64,000 nt of DNA from Ruminococcus sp. (GTDB lineage Bacteria; Bacillota; Clostridia; Lachnospirales; Lachnospiraceae), in the NCBI GenBank assembly GCA_013911065.1, contig JACERV010000018.1:39081-103080 (forward strand), given 5' to 3'. Under the pieces are notes generated by a model, which was given only the letters and a program-made list of their open reading frames with translations, searched no databases and was not told the DNA's origin. Position numbers and translations under genes: made by a program. Positions 18,549 through 26,393 of the stretch are shown here, piece after piece (position 1 is the first letter of the stretch; the number at the start of each line of letters is the position of its first letter).

Positions 18549-18596
18549 AACTGATAATTCAATTATCAGTTTAGCAGGCAGTATACAATCTGTCAA
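18549..18596 (-). promoter_or_regulatory. tetR-MATE promoter with TetR operator
   Basis: On the minus strand TTGACA (18591-18596), a 17-bp spacer and TAAACT (18568-18573) form a good sigma-A promoter. An inverted repeat with 11-bp perfect arms (AACTGATAATT, centre C, 18549-18571) covers the -10 and start site. This is a convincing TetR operator. Confidence 0.8.
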
Positions 18597-18610
18597 GCAG
18601 CCTTTGAAGT

Positions 18611-19102
18611 TTAGGTTTCAGGAAAAACAGTTCTGTCTCTGAAGGACTTGAACCGGCGGTGGATATCTGGATTTTCTTCAAAAAATTTCAGCAGTGTCTG
18701 AATTCTCAATACCGTAGATGAAGACAGCATATGCTCGACCAATTCTGTCTCTTCCAGTGGGTTAGAACTTCCGGCCAAAGCAAAAAAATGCTCTATGATA
18801 TTATGGCGTTCCAGCAAATATGCCCCGGTTATTCTGCCTTCTTCAGTCAAAAGAATGCTGTCAAGACGGTCATATTCCAGGTAACCCAGCTTAACAAGCC
18901 GTGAAACCATTTTTGATACAGATGACGGCCGGACATTCAGGCATTCTGAAAGTTTATTTACGCGGGTATAACTTTCTTCCAGGCATAACCGGTATGCCAT
19001 CTCAAGATAATCCTCCAGAGCAGGTGTAAGCCCGCTCTCATTTTGCTTTTTTAACTGATATCCCCGGACAGTACGAAATTCGTTTTCTGCAGGCTTACTC
19101 AT
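18611..19102 (-). CDS. DtxR/MntR-family metal-dependent regulator (short form)
   Basis: Iron/manganese-dependent repressor family protein of about 163 residues with winged-helix domain (TPALEDYLEMAYRLC, then LNVRPSSVSKMVSRLVKLGYL) and the metal-binding dimerisation domain (LLERHNIIEHFFAL). There is no C-terminal SH3/FeoA domain. It diverges from a second DtxR-family gene and shares a 490-bp control region with it. A strong ribosome site serves ATG 19102, with ATG 19108 as an alternative. Which metal it senses is not clear. Confidence 0.85.
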   Translation of the reverse strand: MSKPAENEFRTVRGYQLKKQNESGLTPALEDYLEMAYRLCLEESYTRVNKLSECLNVRPSSVSKMVSRLVKLGYLEYDRLDSILLTEEGRITGAYLLERHNIIEHFFALAGSSNPLEETELVEHMLSSSTVLRIQTLLKFFEENPDIHRRFKSFRDRTVFPET

Positions 19103-19195
19103 AAACATTCATCCTCGCTAAGTTTTTATACAATATATTCGTAACACTTTCCCCTTAGTCATCATAAATTAGTCATGGGAAACAGTATTTCCCTC

Positions 19196-19211
19196 CCCTA
19201 ACAAATTAGGG
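19196..19211. promoter_or_regulatory. Inverted repeat between the divergent DtxR genes
   Basis: CCCTAA-CAAA-TTAGGG, a perfect 6-bp-arm repeat built from the same TTAGG/CCTAA halves as the box at 19279 but in opposite orientation. It may be an operator for the leftward regulator. A direct repeat of TTAGTCAT lies at about 19155-19176. Confidence 0.45.
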
Positions 19212-19239
19212 ATCGACATCAGTAATTTATAAAAATTAT

Positions 19240-19292
19240 TTGCATTTCTTGTTATTTAGGCATATAATATAATTAATATTAGGCTTACCTAA
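19240..19292 (+). promoter_or_regulatory. Promoter and DtxR-type box of the metal-import operon
   Basis: TTGCAT (19240-19245), a 17-bp spacer and TATAAT (19263-19268) form a strong promoter. TTAGGCTTACCTAA (19279-19292) covers the expected start site and matches the TTAGG-N4-CCTAA form of DtxR/IdeR/SirR-type boxes. The first annotated large gene starts 300 bp downstream, so the transcript has a long leader. Confidence 0.75.
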
Positions 19293-19329
19293 ATATTGAG
19301 ATATATAAGATTAGTAATGGAGAAAAATA

Positions 19330-19437
19330 ATGGATGATTATGTAAAACGGTTATTTCGACGCAAAATACTGAATTTATCCGCAGCGGCTTTCATCTTACT
19401 GGTTGGAACACTTGTGGAAATGCTCCTATCTTCTTGA
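19330..19437 (+). CDS. Small membrane peptide (35 aa) in the operon leader
   Basis: A 35-codon frame with ATG, a GGAG site at 7-nt spacing and a TGA stop. The peptide begins MDDYVKRLFRRK, a charged, positive-inside segment, and continues with one hydrophobic helix (LSAAAFILLVGTLVEMLL). It lies about 55 nt after the predicted transcription start and before the second DtxR gene. Its stop codon falls inside the first of three tandem palindromes. I do not recognise the family. Strong start signals and a proper membrane-protein layout support translation; a role in metal transport or leader regulation is inference. Confidence 0.6.
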   Translation: MDDYVKRLFRRKILNLSAAAFILLVGTLVEMLLSS

Positions 19438-19520
19438 ACATTAGCAGTTCAAGAAGTATACCTTATTGACCATTAGTAGCTCAATAAGTATACCTTATTG
19501 ACCATTAGTAGCTCAATAAG
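19430..19520 (+). repeat. Three tandem 32-bp palindromic units in the leader
   Basis: Units at 19430-19456, 19462-19488 and 19494-19520 repeat with an exact 32-bp period. Each has 8-bp inverted arms around an 11-nt centre with CATTAG-(C/T)-AG. Unit 1 has CTTCTTGA/TCAAGAAG and can extend to 10-bp arms; units 2 and 3 have CTTATTGA/TCAATAAG. The arm change C to A is matched by G to T, keeping pairing. They lie between the small peptide and the DtxR gene; they could be RNA hairpins or protein-binding sites. Confidence 0.8.
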
Positions 19521-19598
19521 TATAGAGTAATGCTTTTTAAAGTGAAACTAAACTACTAAAATTATACAACGCATTTGCGGTAAACGGAGGAAAACAAA

Positions 19599-20255
19599 AT
19601 GACACCTAATAAAGAAGACTACTTAAAAGCTATTTATAAACTTGGAGGTATGGAGGAACTGGTGGGCAACAAACAAATTGCAGAAACTCTGCAGATTGCC
19701 CCTGCTTCTGTTACGGAAATGCTGGGAAAGCTGAAGCGGGAGGGATTAATCCATTACGAGCCTTATAAAGGATCCCGTCTGACGTCTGAGGGAATTCGCT
19801 CTGCAATCTTATTGGTACGCGGACATCGTCTGTGGGAGGTATTTCTGATGCGTCATCTGGGCTACTCGTGGAGTGAAGCTCACGAGGACGCAGAGCTGCT
19901 GGAGCATATCACACCCTCCCGCCTGACAGCCCGGCTGGATCAATTTCTGAATTACCCGGCATATTGCCCTCACGGCAGTGCTATTCCTCACCCTGACGGA
20001 CATATCAACCTTATACCTCTGCAGCCTCTGATCCATCTTTCCGTCGGCACGGACTCTCATATCCGGCGTGTAACGGAAGAAACGGAATTGCTGGATTACC
20101 TGCAGGAAAGCGGAATTGTAATTGGATGTTCTGTCCGCATTATAGAAGCAGCACCTTATGAAGGGCCATTTACACTTGATTTAGAAGGAAGGCGTGTTCA
20201 AATCAGTTATAAAGCTGCCAGCCAGATCTTTGTAGACAGGACGGAGGAACTATAA
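19599..20255 (+). CDS. DtxR/MntR-family metal-dependent repressor with FeoA-like domain
   Basis: Full-length DtxR-family regulator of 218 residues: winged helix (residues 1-65, with ETLQIAPASVTEMLGKLKREGLI), metal-binding dimerisation domain (GHRLWEVFLMRHLGY, then EDAELLEHITPSRLTARLDQFL) and a C-terminal FeoA/SH3-like domain from about 150. It opens the metal importer operon, 27 bp before the binding lipoprotein, as TroR does with TroABCD. It probably represses the promoter at 19240 when metal is sufficient. Mn versus Fe or Zn is undecided. Confidence 0.9.
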   Translation: MTPNKEDYLKAIYKLGGMEELVGNKQIAETLQIAPASVTEMLGKLKREGLIHYEPYKGSRLTSEGIRSAILLVRGHRLWEVFLMRHLGYSWSEAHEDAELLEHITPSRLTARLDQFLNYPAYCPHGSAIPHPDGHINLIPLQPLIHLSVGTDSHIRRVTEETELLDYLQESGIVIGCSVRIIEAAPYEGPFTLDLEGRRVQISYKAASQIFVDRTEEL

Positions 20256-20282
20256 CACAACTATATTATTCAGGAGGTTATT

Positions 20283-21221
20283 ATGAAACAAAAAATCAAA
20301 GGACTTCTCGGCGCGGTACTGAGCTTATCCTTGCTGCTTGCAGGCTGCTCAGCTCCCGCATCAGACACCGGAGCCACGGAAGATAAATTGAACGTTGTCG
20401 CTACCACCACGATGCTGGCAGACTTATCCACCGTTATCGGCGGCGAACGGGTTACAGTGGATGGTCTCATGGGACCCGGTATTGACCCGCATCTTTATCA
20501 GGCCAGTGAGGGGGATGTGTCCCTGATGCAGAAAGCAGATATCGTTGTATATAACGGCCTGCATCTGGAAGGTAAGATGGGCGAAATATTTGAAAACCTG
20601 TCCGGAGGGAAAGCGAATGTCATCTGTATCGAGGATGGGCTGGACGAATCCAGGCTTTTGGCTTCGGAGGATGACAGCTCCGCACACGACCCGCATATCT
20701 GGTTTGATGTAGCTTTGTGGAAGAAAGCGGCAAAAACCGTTGCGGATGGATTATCCCAGGCCGATCCTGACGGAAAAGCGGATTACGAAGCCAATCTGGA
20801 ATCTTATCTAAAAGAACTGGACGAAACGGATACATACATCCGGAATCGTGCGGCAGAACTGCCAGAGGCACAGCGCGTGCTGGTTACGGCTCATGATGCA
20901 TTTCAATATTTCGGTAAAGCATACGGTTTTGAAGTGCGGGGCCTGCAGGGCATCAGCACAGATGCTGAAGCCGGTACCGCAGATGTAAGCGCTTTGGCTG
21001 ACTTCATAGTGGAACGGCAGATCAAGGCCATTTTTGTAGAATCCTCTGTGCCTCCGAAAACCATCGAGGCGCTGCAGGCCGCTGTAAAAGCTAAAAACTT
21101 TGATGTTGCCATCGGCGGCGAGCTTTACTCCGACTCTCTGGGAGACCCCGAAGCCGGGACCGACACCTATGTTCTGACCGTGAAAGCCAATATTGATACA
21201 ATTGTGGATGCTTTAAAGTGA
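20283..21221 (+). CDS. troA: TroA/ZnuA-type metal-binding lipoprotein
   Basis: Cluster 9 substrate-binding lipoprotein for Mn or Zn. The lipobox LAGC places the lipidated Cys at 22. Metal ligands are visible as His in GIDPHLYQ, His in DPHIWFDVA, His in VTAHDAFQYFG and Asp in GELYSDSLG, a His-His-His-Asp set as in TroA. There is no His-rich loop of the ZnuA type. It is the second large gene of the operon, followed by ATPase and two permeases. Metal preference needs measurement. Confidence 0.9.
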   Translation: MKQKIKGLLGAVLSLSLLLAGCSAPASDTGATEDKLNVVATTTMLADLSTVIGGERVTVDGLMGPGIDPHLYQASEGDVSLMQKADIVVYNGLHLEGKMGEIFENLSGGKANVICIEDGLDESRLLASEDDSSAHDPHIWFDVALWKKAAKTVADGLSQADPDGKADYEANLESYLKELDETDTYIRNRAAELPEAQRVLVTAHDAFQYFGKAYGFEVRGLQGISTDAEAGTADVSALADFIVERQIKAIFVESSVPPKTIEALQAAVKAKNFDVAIGGELYSDSLGDPEAGTDTYVLTVKANIDTIVDALK

Positions 21222-21235
21222 TGGGAGGGATTCTC

Positions 21236-21988
21236 ATGGAGAAACAGCAAAACTACGCAGTAGAGGTGGAGGATTTAACCGTGGCCTATGACGCCAGGCC
21301 CGTACTGTGGGATATTGATTTGAAAATTCCAAAGGGAAAGCTGATGGCGGTAGTTGGCCCCAACGGAGCCGGTAAGACTACCTTAATTAAGGCGATGCTG
21401 GGACTTTTAAAGCCTGTGACCGGAGCCGTCCGCTTTGCAGACGGCAGCGGTGATGTACGGGTTTTGAAAAACCGCATTGGCTATGTGCCTCAAAGCGGCA
21501 GCGTAGACTGGGATTTTCCGGCCACGGTGCAGGACGTGGTACTGATGGGCTGCTACGGCAAACTGGGATGGATTCGCCGTCCCCGTAAAATGGATATAGA
21601 ACTAACAAAGCAAACACTCCAAAAAGTCGGAATGCAGAATTATGCTTCCCGGCAAATCAGCCAGCTATCCGGAGGACAGCAGCAGCGGGTATTTCTTGCC
21701 CGGGCGCTGGCACAGGAGGCGGAGGTCTATTTCATGGATGAACCCTTCAAAGGGGTTGATGCCCAGACAGAACGGGCTATCGTATCACTATTGAAAGAAT
21801 TAAAAGAACAGGGCAAAACCGTAGTAGTCGTCCACCATGATTTACAGACGGTGCCCGATTATTTCGACTGGGTGACTCTAATCAATCTGCGTGTGGTCGC
21901 CAGCGGACCCGTGGATGAAGTATTCCACGAGGAAAACCTGAAAAAGACCTATCACAGCTCCGGCGCGCTCTTAAGGAGTGTGGTGTGA
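21236..21988 (+). CDS. troB: Metal ABC importer ATPase (TroB-type)
   Basis: ATPase of the Mn/Zn importer, about 250 residues. Walker A GPNGAGKTT, the signature LSGGQQQRVFLARAL and Walker B VYFMDEPFKGVD are intact, and the family-typical H-loop is VVVHHDLQTV. I start it at ATG 21236 behind GGGAGG; an in-frame GTG at 21218 overlaps the preceding stop but lacks a ribosome site. Confidence 0.92.
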   Translation: MEKQQNYAVEVEDLTVAYDARPVLWDIDLKIPKGKLMAVVGPNGAGKTTLIKAMLGLLKPVTGAVRFADGSGDVRVLKNRIGYVPQSGSVDWDFPATVQDVVLMGCYGKLGWIRRPRKMDIELTKQTLQKVGMQNYASRQISQLSGGQQQRVFLARALAQEAEVYFMDEPFKGVDAQTERAIVSLLKELKEQGKTVVVVHHDLQTVPDYFDWVTLINLRVVASGPVDEVFHEENLKKTYHSSGALLRSVV

Positions 21989-21989
21989 T

Positions 21990-22913
21990 ATGAACAGTGT
22001 AAGCGCTTTATTTTTAGACTATACCTTTCAGACAGTTGCTCTGGGCTCTGCCCTCCTCGGTCTGATCAGTGGAGTATTGGGAAGCTTTGCGGTACTACGC
22101 AAGCAAAGTCTCCTGGGTGACGGAGTATCTCACTCCGCCCTTCCCGGCGTAGTGATGGCCTTTGTTCTATTGGGCAGTAAAAAAACTGAAGTCCTGCTGA
22201 TGGGTGCGCTTATTTCCGGCCTGCTGGCAACGCTGTTCATCGTTGGTGTCGTCCGGCATACCCGGGTGAAGTTTGACAGCGCACTGGCCTTGGTCATGTC
22301 GGTATTTTTTGGCTTGGGACTGGTGCTGCTCACCTATGTGCAGAAAATCCCCAACTCCAACCAGGCCGGACTGAAACGCTTCATCTTCGGGCAGGCATCT
22401 ACGCTTCTGCAGCGTGATATTATTTTAATGATAATCTGTGGTCTGGTGCTTCTCTCACTGGTACTGCTGTTCTGGAAAGAATTCAAGCTCTTTACCTTTG
22501 ACACAGATTTTGCCCAGAGCCTTGGCTTTTCATCTAAAAAACTGAATCTGCTGCTGTCATTCATGATTGTGCTGGCTATCATCATCGGATTACAAACAGT
22601 TGGCGTCATTCTCATGAGCGCCATGCTGATTGCCCCTCCGGTTGCAGCGCGCCAGTGGACGAATAAGCTGTGGATTATGGTAACGCTCTCAGCACTGTTC
22701 GGAGCCATGTCAGGAATTACAGGAACTGCTGCCAGCTCTCTTGTGCCAAAGCTGCCAACCGGACCTGCAATCGTGGTTTGCGTCAGTATAATTGTTCTTT
22801 TCAGTATTCTGTTTGCACCAGGCCGGGGCGTACTGTATAGAATTTACCAGCGCAGAAAAAATAAGATTTTATATAAGCTGGAAGGAGGTTCACCAGATGT
22901 CCCCTCAAATTGA
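21990..22913 (+). CDS. troC: Metal ABC importer permease (TroC-type)
   Basis: ABC-3 family membrane subunit of about 307 residues with eight or so helices. Family motifs include GVLGSFAVLRKQSLLGDGVSH near residue 27 and GVILMSAMLIAPPVAARQW near 205. The ATG at 21990 follows the ATPase stop by one base, with AAGGAG upstream. It overlaps the next permease gene by 17 nt. Confidence 0.9.
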   Translation: MNSVSALFLDYTFQTVALGSALLGLISGVLGSFAVLRKQSLLGDGVSHSALPGVVMAFVLLGSKKTEVLLMGALISGLLATLFIVGVVRHTRVKFDSALALVMSVFFGLGLVLLTYVQKIPNSNQAGLKRFIFGQASTLLQRDIILMIICGLVLLSLVLLFWKEFKLFTFDTDFAQSLGFSSKKLNLLLSFMIVLAIIIGLQTVGVILMSAMLIAPPVAARQWTNKLWIMVTLSALFGAMSGITGTAASSLVPKLPTGPAIVVCVSIIVLFSILFAPGRGVLYRIYQRRKNKILYKLEGGSPDVPSN

Positions 22914-24012
22914 AATACAACTCATAGCTGTCATTGTTGCGGTGGCCTGCGCCCTGCCCGGAACATTCCTGGTTCTTAGAAAGATGTCTATGATGTCCGA
23001 CTCTATTACCCATACGATTCTGCTGGGGATTGTGCTTGCTTTTTTCGTCACTCATGATCTTTCCTCGCCTTTTCTGATTGCCGGGGCAGCACTAATAGGG
23101 GTAGTGACCGTCTGGCTGACCGAGCTATTGAGCCGGACGCGGCTTTTAGCCGAGGATGCCGCTATCGGCGTGGTTTTTCCATTACTCTTTTCCATTGCAA
23201 TCATTCTGATAACCCGCTATGCAGGCTCAGTTCATTTGGATACTGATTCGGTACTTCTGGGCGAACTGGCTTTCGCTCCCTTCGACCGCATGCTTATCGG
23301 CGGCACGGACATTGGTGCAAAGGCAATCTATACATCCGGGATACTACTGTTAATCAACCTGGCTGCAATTATAATCTTCTTTAAAGAAGCCAAGGTTGTA
23401 ACCTTTGACCCTATGCTTGCTGCAGTGCTGGGCTTCTCCCCCGCATTCGTGCATTATGGACTGATGACACTGGTATCCCTTACCACAGTTGGCGCGTTTC
23501 AGGCGGTAGGCTCCGTTTTGGTTGTAGCCTTTATGATTGGCCCTCCGGTAACTGCATATCTTCTGACAGACGATCTCAGACGCATGTTGATTTTAAGCGG
23601 TGCTATCGGGGCCGTCAACGGAATCCTCGGATATCAGGCGGCAGCACTGCTGGATGTTTCTATTGCCGGAAGTATGGCTGTAGTGACAGGATTACTCTTT
23701 ATGCTGGTATTCGTTTTTGCACCCTATAGAGGATTGATTAGTTCCCTCCTCAGGCGCAGAAACCAGAAGCTTGAGTTTGCCAAAACAACACTTCTCTTCC
23801 ACCTTGCCAGCCATGAAGACAGTGAAAAAGACATTAAGCCGGATATTGATACCATACAGACCCATCTGCACTGGACGGCAAAATTTACATCTAAAATTAT
23901 CGGCTCACTGGAACATGAGGGCTACGTTCAGCTTTCCGGCAATTTAACAAATCTGACAGAGGAGGGGCGCAGTGCAAGTATTCGGGACTACAACGCACTT
24001 TTCTCACGGTAA
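22897..24012 (+). CDS. troD: Metal ABC importer permease (TroD-type) with C-terminal winged-helix extension
   Basis: Second ABC-3 permease, about 371 residues from ATG 22897 (AAGGAGG site). The first ~285 residues are membrane helices with the motifs GTFLVLRKMSMMSDSITH and GSVLVVAFMIGPPVTAYLL. The last ~85 residues are soluble (SLLRRRNQKLEFAKTTLLFH onward) and end in a winged-helix-like segment (HLHWTAKFTSKIIGSLEHEGYVQL, then LTNLTEEGR) that resembles the DNA-binding part of DtxR proteins. Such extensions occur in TroD/MntD relatives. A cytoplasmic regulatory role is inference. Confidence 0.88.
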   Translation: MSPQIEIQLIAVIVAVACALPGTFLVLRKMSMMSDSITHTILLGIVLAFFVTHDLSSPFLIAGAALIGVVTVWLTELLSRTRLLAEDAAIGVVFPLLFSIAIILITRYAGSVHLDTDSVLLGELAFAPFDRMLIGGTDIGAKAIYTSGILLLINLAAIIIFFKEAKVVTFDPMLAAVLGFSPAFVHYGLMTLVSLTTVGAFQAVGSVLVVAFMIGPPVTAYLLTDDLRRMLILSGAIGAVNGILGYQAAALLDVSIAGSMAVVTGLLFMLVFVFAPYRGLISSLLRRRNQKLEFAKTTLLFHLASHEDSEKDIKPDIDTIQTHLHWTAKFTSKIIGSLEHEGYVQLSGNLTNLTEEGRSASIRDYNALFSR

Positions 24013-24028
24013 TAGTTCTCACATGTAT

Positions 24029-24062
24029 AAAACCTGCTGGAATCCAGCAGGTTTTATTTTAT
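24029..24062 (+). terminator. Terminator of the metal-import operon
   Basis: Perfect 12-bp stem AAAACCTGCTGG (24029-24040) with CCAGCAGGTTTT (24044-24055), loop AAT, tail ATTTTATTA. A nearly identical hairpin lies 1.5 kb downstream at 25524. Confidence 0.85.
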
Positions 24063-24117
24063 TACATTTTTTATAACATAAAAGAAAGATTGAATGTCAC
24101 CCGGCTGAGATAGAAGT

Positions 24118-25343
24118 TTAATCTTCTATTTTTTTCTTAAATACCGAATTATATACTGGTAATAAAAAAGCCGCTACGATCCCACCAGCAAAACCATTAT
24201 TATATAGATTAAGCCATCCATGAAACTCTCCTGTAATATTTACCATAGCAACATGAAGAACCCCTGCAATCACGCCGGGTATCGTTCCATATACTCCGGC
24301 TATGGGGGCTAAAGTTGTACCGAAGAGAGAAGCAATTATTATACTTGTAGAAGATAAATCATACTTCATAAAATACCCGCCTAAGAAGACACCCGCCATA
24401 ATAGGAATACAATTCTTGGGGTGTTTCCCAAAGGCGGCAAATCCCACCGCAGTTAAGATACCTGCAACGATTGGTCCGTTAAATTCTCCCTTTACAAGAA
24501 TTACATATAGAGTAGTTATCAATCCGATAAATCCCATGTTTGCATAGGTATATCTAAACCCTAAAAATTCAATTTGATCAACCAACCCTTTTCCGGAGCG
24601 GGTAAGTAAGGTCTTGTATTTTTTTAAAGAAAAGCCTTTTAGCATAAAATCAACTAATAAAATTATCGTAAAAAGTGCAAGTTTTAATATCATCAATATA
24701 TCGCTATATTCAGTGGACAGAACACTTTGCGGCTCTAACGTGAAATCGAACCCCTGAGAAGTGCCGCAAAAAACGCACCTAATATACCAAATGTAAAACC
24801 GATATTATATAAATTGTATCCATCATGAAACTTGAACATTTGGACCATCATTGCCGGTACAAGTATTCCTATTATTATCCCGGATAATATACCTAAGGGA
24901 ATAGAGTTCTGCTGAAATGAAAAAAAGGTAACAACAGAGCTGAGTGCTGTTGCAAACATAATTGGAACAAAAATAGATTTAAATTCTATCTTTTTAAATT
25001 GAGCATAAATAACTCCTCCTATGAAGATTGGCCATACGTTATATATATTTTTGCCGATAAAGGCGAAGCCTCCCACGGTAAAAATTCCTGCTATCAATGG
25101 TCCATTGATATCTATTTTAAGAAAATATGTTGCCAGGATAAGAATCAACATTAGCATACCCGAATTTACAAAGGCAGCTCCTATACATCCCACTTCAATA
25201 TAATCCACAAGCAGACCATCAGGATGCACTATTATACTGTGGATACCGTTGATTATTTCCTTTGGAGTATTAAATATGAACCCAAGTATAATAAATGTTA
25301 TCGGAAACAATGAAATGATTATAAAATTTCTTTTGTTTAACAT
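24118..25343 (-). pseudogene. DUF1576 membrane protein gene split by a frameshift
   Basis: Two adjacent frames encode the two halves of one DUF1576-type integral membrane protein (unknown function, about 400 residues, internal duplication). The first half (24735-25343, 202 residues) ends ALLRGSISR; the second (24118-24696, 192 residues) begins at a TTG without a good ribosome site. Reading the second frame upstream of that TTG gives GFDFTLEPQSVLSTEY, a natural continuation of ALLR. One extra G in the run at 24751-24754 (C-run on the plus strand) would join them. Each half has the repeated NGP-(I/L)-(V/I)-AGI and (Y/W)LNLYN/YNLYN-type motif. It is a recent frameshift mutant or a sequencing error. 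Confidence 0.78.
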
Positions 25344-25523
25344 GCTACCCCCTTAGCTCTATCATGCTGGATCTACCTTAATATATATAATTTTCTAATC
25401 ACATATTCTTATAAATCATGTGAAAATTATATCATGAATTTTTACCATTGACAATTTTCATAGCAGATTTTACTTTTGAAATATTTGTAAAACATTTTAA
25501 GTGAATTAAGAAATTGAAAAAAT

Positions 25524-25556
25524 AAAACCTGCTGGAATCCAACAGGTTTTATTTCA
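25524..25556. terminator. Terminator of the iolCDB operon
   Basis: Near copy of the hairpin at 24029: AAAACCTGCTGG (25524-25535) with CCAACAGGTTTT (25539-25550). The one difference is a mismatch on plus but a G-U pair in the minus transcript, which then reads into ATTTTTTC. It should therefore end iolCDB transcription and may also work in the other direction. Confidence 0.8.
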
Positions 25557-25569
25557 TTATACTTCTATA

Positions 25570-26376
25570 TTAAATTAGGGAGGAATCTGAAAAATCGGCT
25601 TCGTGAAGCCACAAGTAGGCTTCATCTTCATTACGGTCAGTCTGATGCCATGGATTTCCATCCAGGTGGCGGATCATCCAGCAGGTGTACATCTGATAGC
25701 CAGGTGCTGCTGACTGGGGATGCAGCTTGCCTCCGGGAATAGCAGAAAAGCTTTTATCCACACTCTTAAAGACATCATCACCGACAAAACTGGCGCCAAA
25801 GCCTTCCGGCCGGTCAAACATAAAGTAATAAAGTTCCGGCTGGGGGTGGCGGTGAGGCAGGTAACCGGACCAGTTACCCCTGTCATTTAACACCTCGCCC
25901 AAAACCATATTGGAATAGGGGGCAATATCAATATCAAAAATTGTGCTGACCCGGCGTTTGGCTACATTGCCAAACTTGCCGACACTGGAATATTTCCAGG
26001 GTGCATCCTTGGGCACATAGAACTTTGCCTCAAAGCTCCGGTCATTTTTCGTACACTGAACCAGAACTTCTGTCTCGGCCAATACTTCTATCTCTACCTC
26101 TGTATTTTTGCTGACGTGAACACAGTAAGGGCCGTCGGTAAAAACGTCTTTTCTTTCTCCGGCTTCTTCCTTACCATCAAAACGGTAAACAATCTTACCA
26201 CTTAACAGAAGAATGGCCATCTCTTCATCGTTCTTTTTAAACGTCCGCTTTTCACCGGTTTCCAGCCGATAAACGCGAATGTCCATAAGCATTGCTTTGT
26301 ATTCATTATCGTAAGTTGATAAAATCATTTCTCCCTGGCCGTCAAACCGGGGATAACCAAATACCTTTTCTTCCAT
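25570..26376 (-). CDS. iolB: 5-deoxy-glucuronate isomerase IolB
   Basis: Cupin-type isomerase converting 5-deoxy-glucuronate to 5-dehydro-2-deoxygluconate in inositol breakdown. The 268 residues match the IolB family; metal-binding cupin motifs are LPHRHPQPELYYFMFDRPEG and the later His in GKLHPQSAAPGYQMYTCWMIRHL. It is the last gene of iolC-iolD-iolB, 18 bp after iolD, with AAGGAGAG upstream. Confidence 0.93.
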   Translation of the reverse strand: MEEKVFGYPRFDGQGEMILSTYDNEYKAMLMDIRVYRLETGEKRTFKKNDEEMAILLLSGKIVYRFDGKEEAGERKDVFTDGPYCVHVSKNTEVEIEVLAETEVLVQCTKNDRSFEAKFYVPKDAPWKYSSVGKFGNVAKRRVSTIFDIDIAPYSNMVLGEVLNDRGNWSGYLPHRHPQPELYYFMFDRPEGFGASFVGDDVFKSVDKSFSAIPGGKLHPQSAAPGYQMYTCWMIRHLDGNPWHQTDRNEDEAYLWLHEADFSDSSLI

Positions 26377-26393
26377 CAGACAATCTCTCCTTT

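Noticed and set aside
19430..19520. CRISPR array
   Set aside because: Three units repeat back to back without unique spacers, and no cas genes are present.
24735..24770. Programmed -1 frameshift in the DUF1576 gene
   Set aside because: The only slippery-like run (T6) yields an unnatural junction, and no downstream stimulator is evident; a one-base loss in the G run explains the data better.
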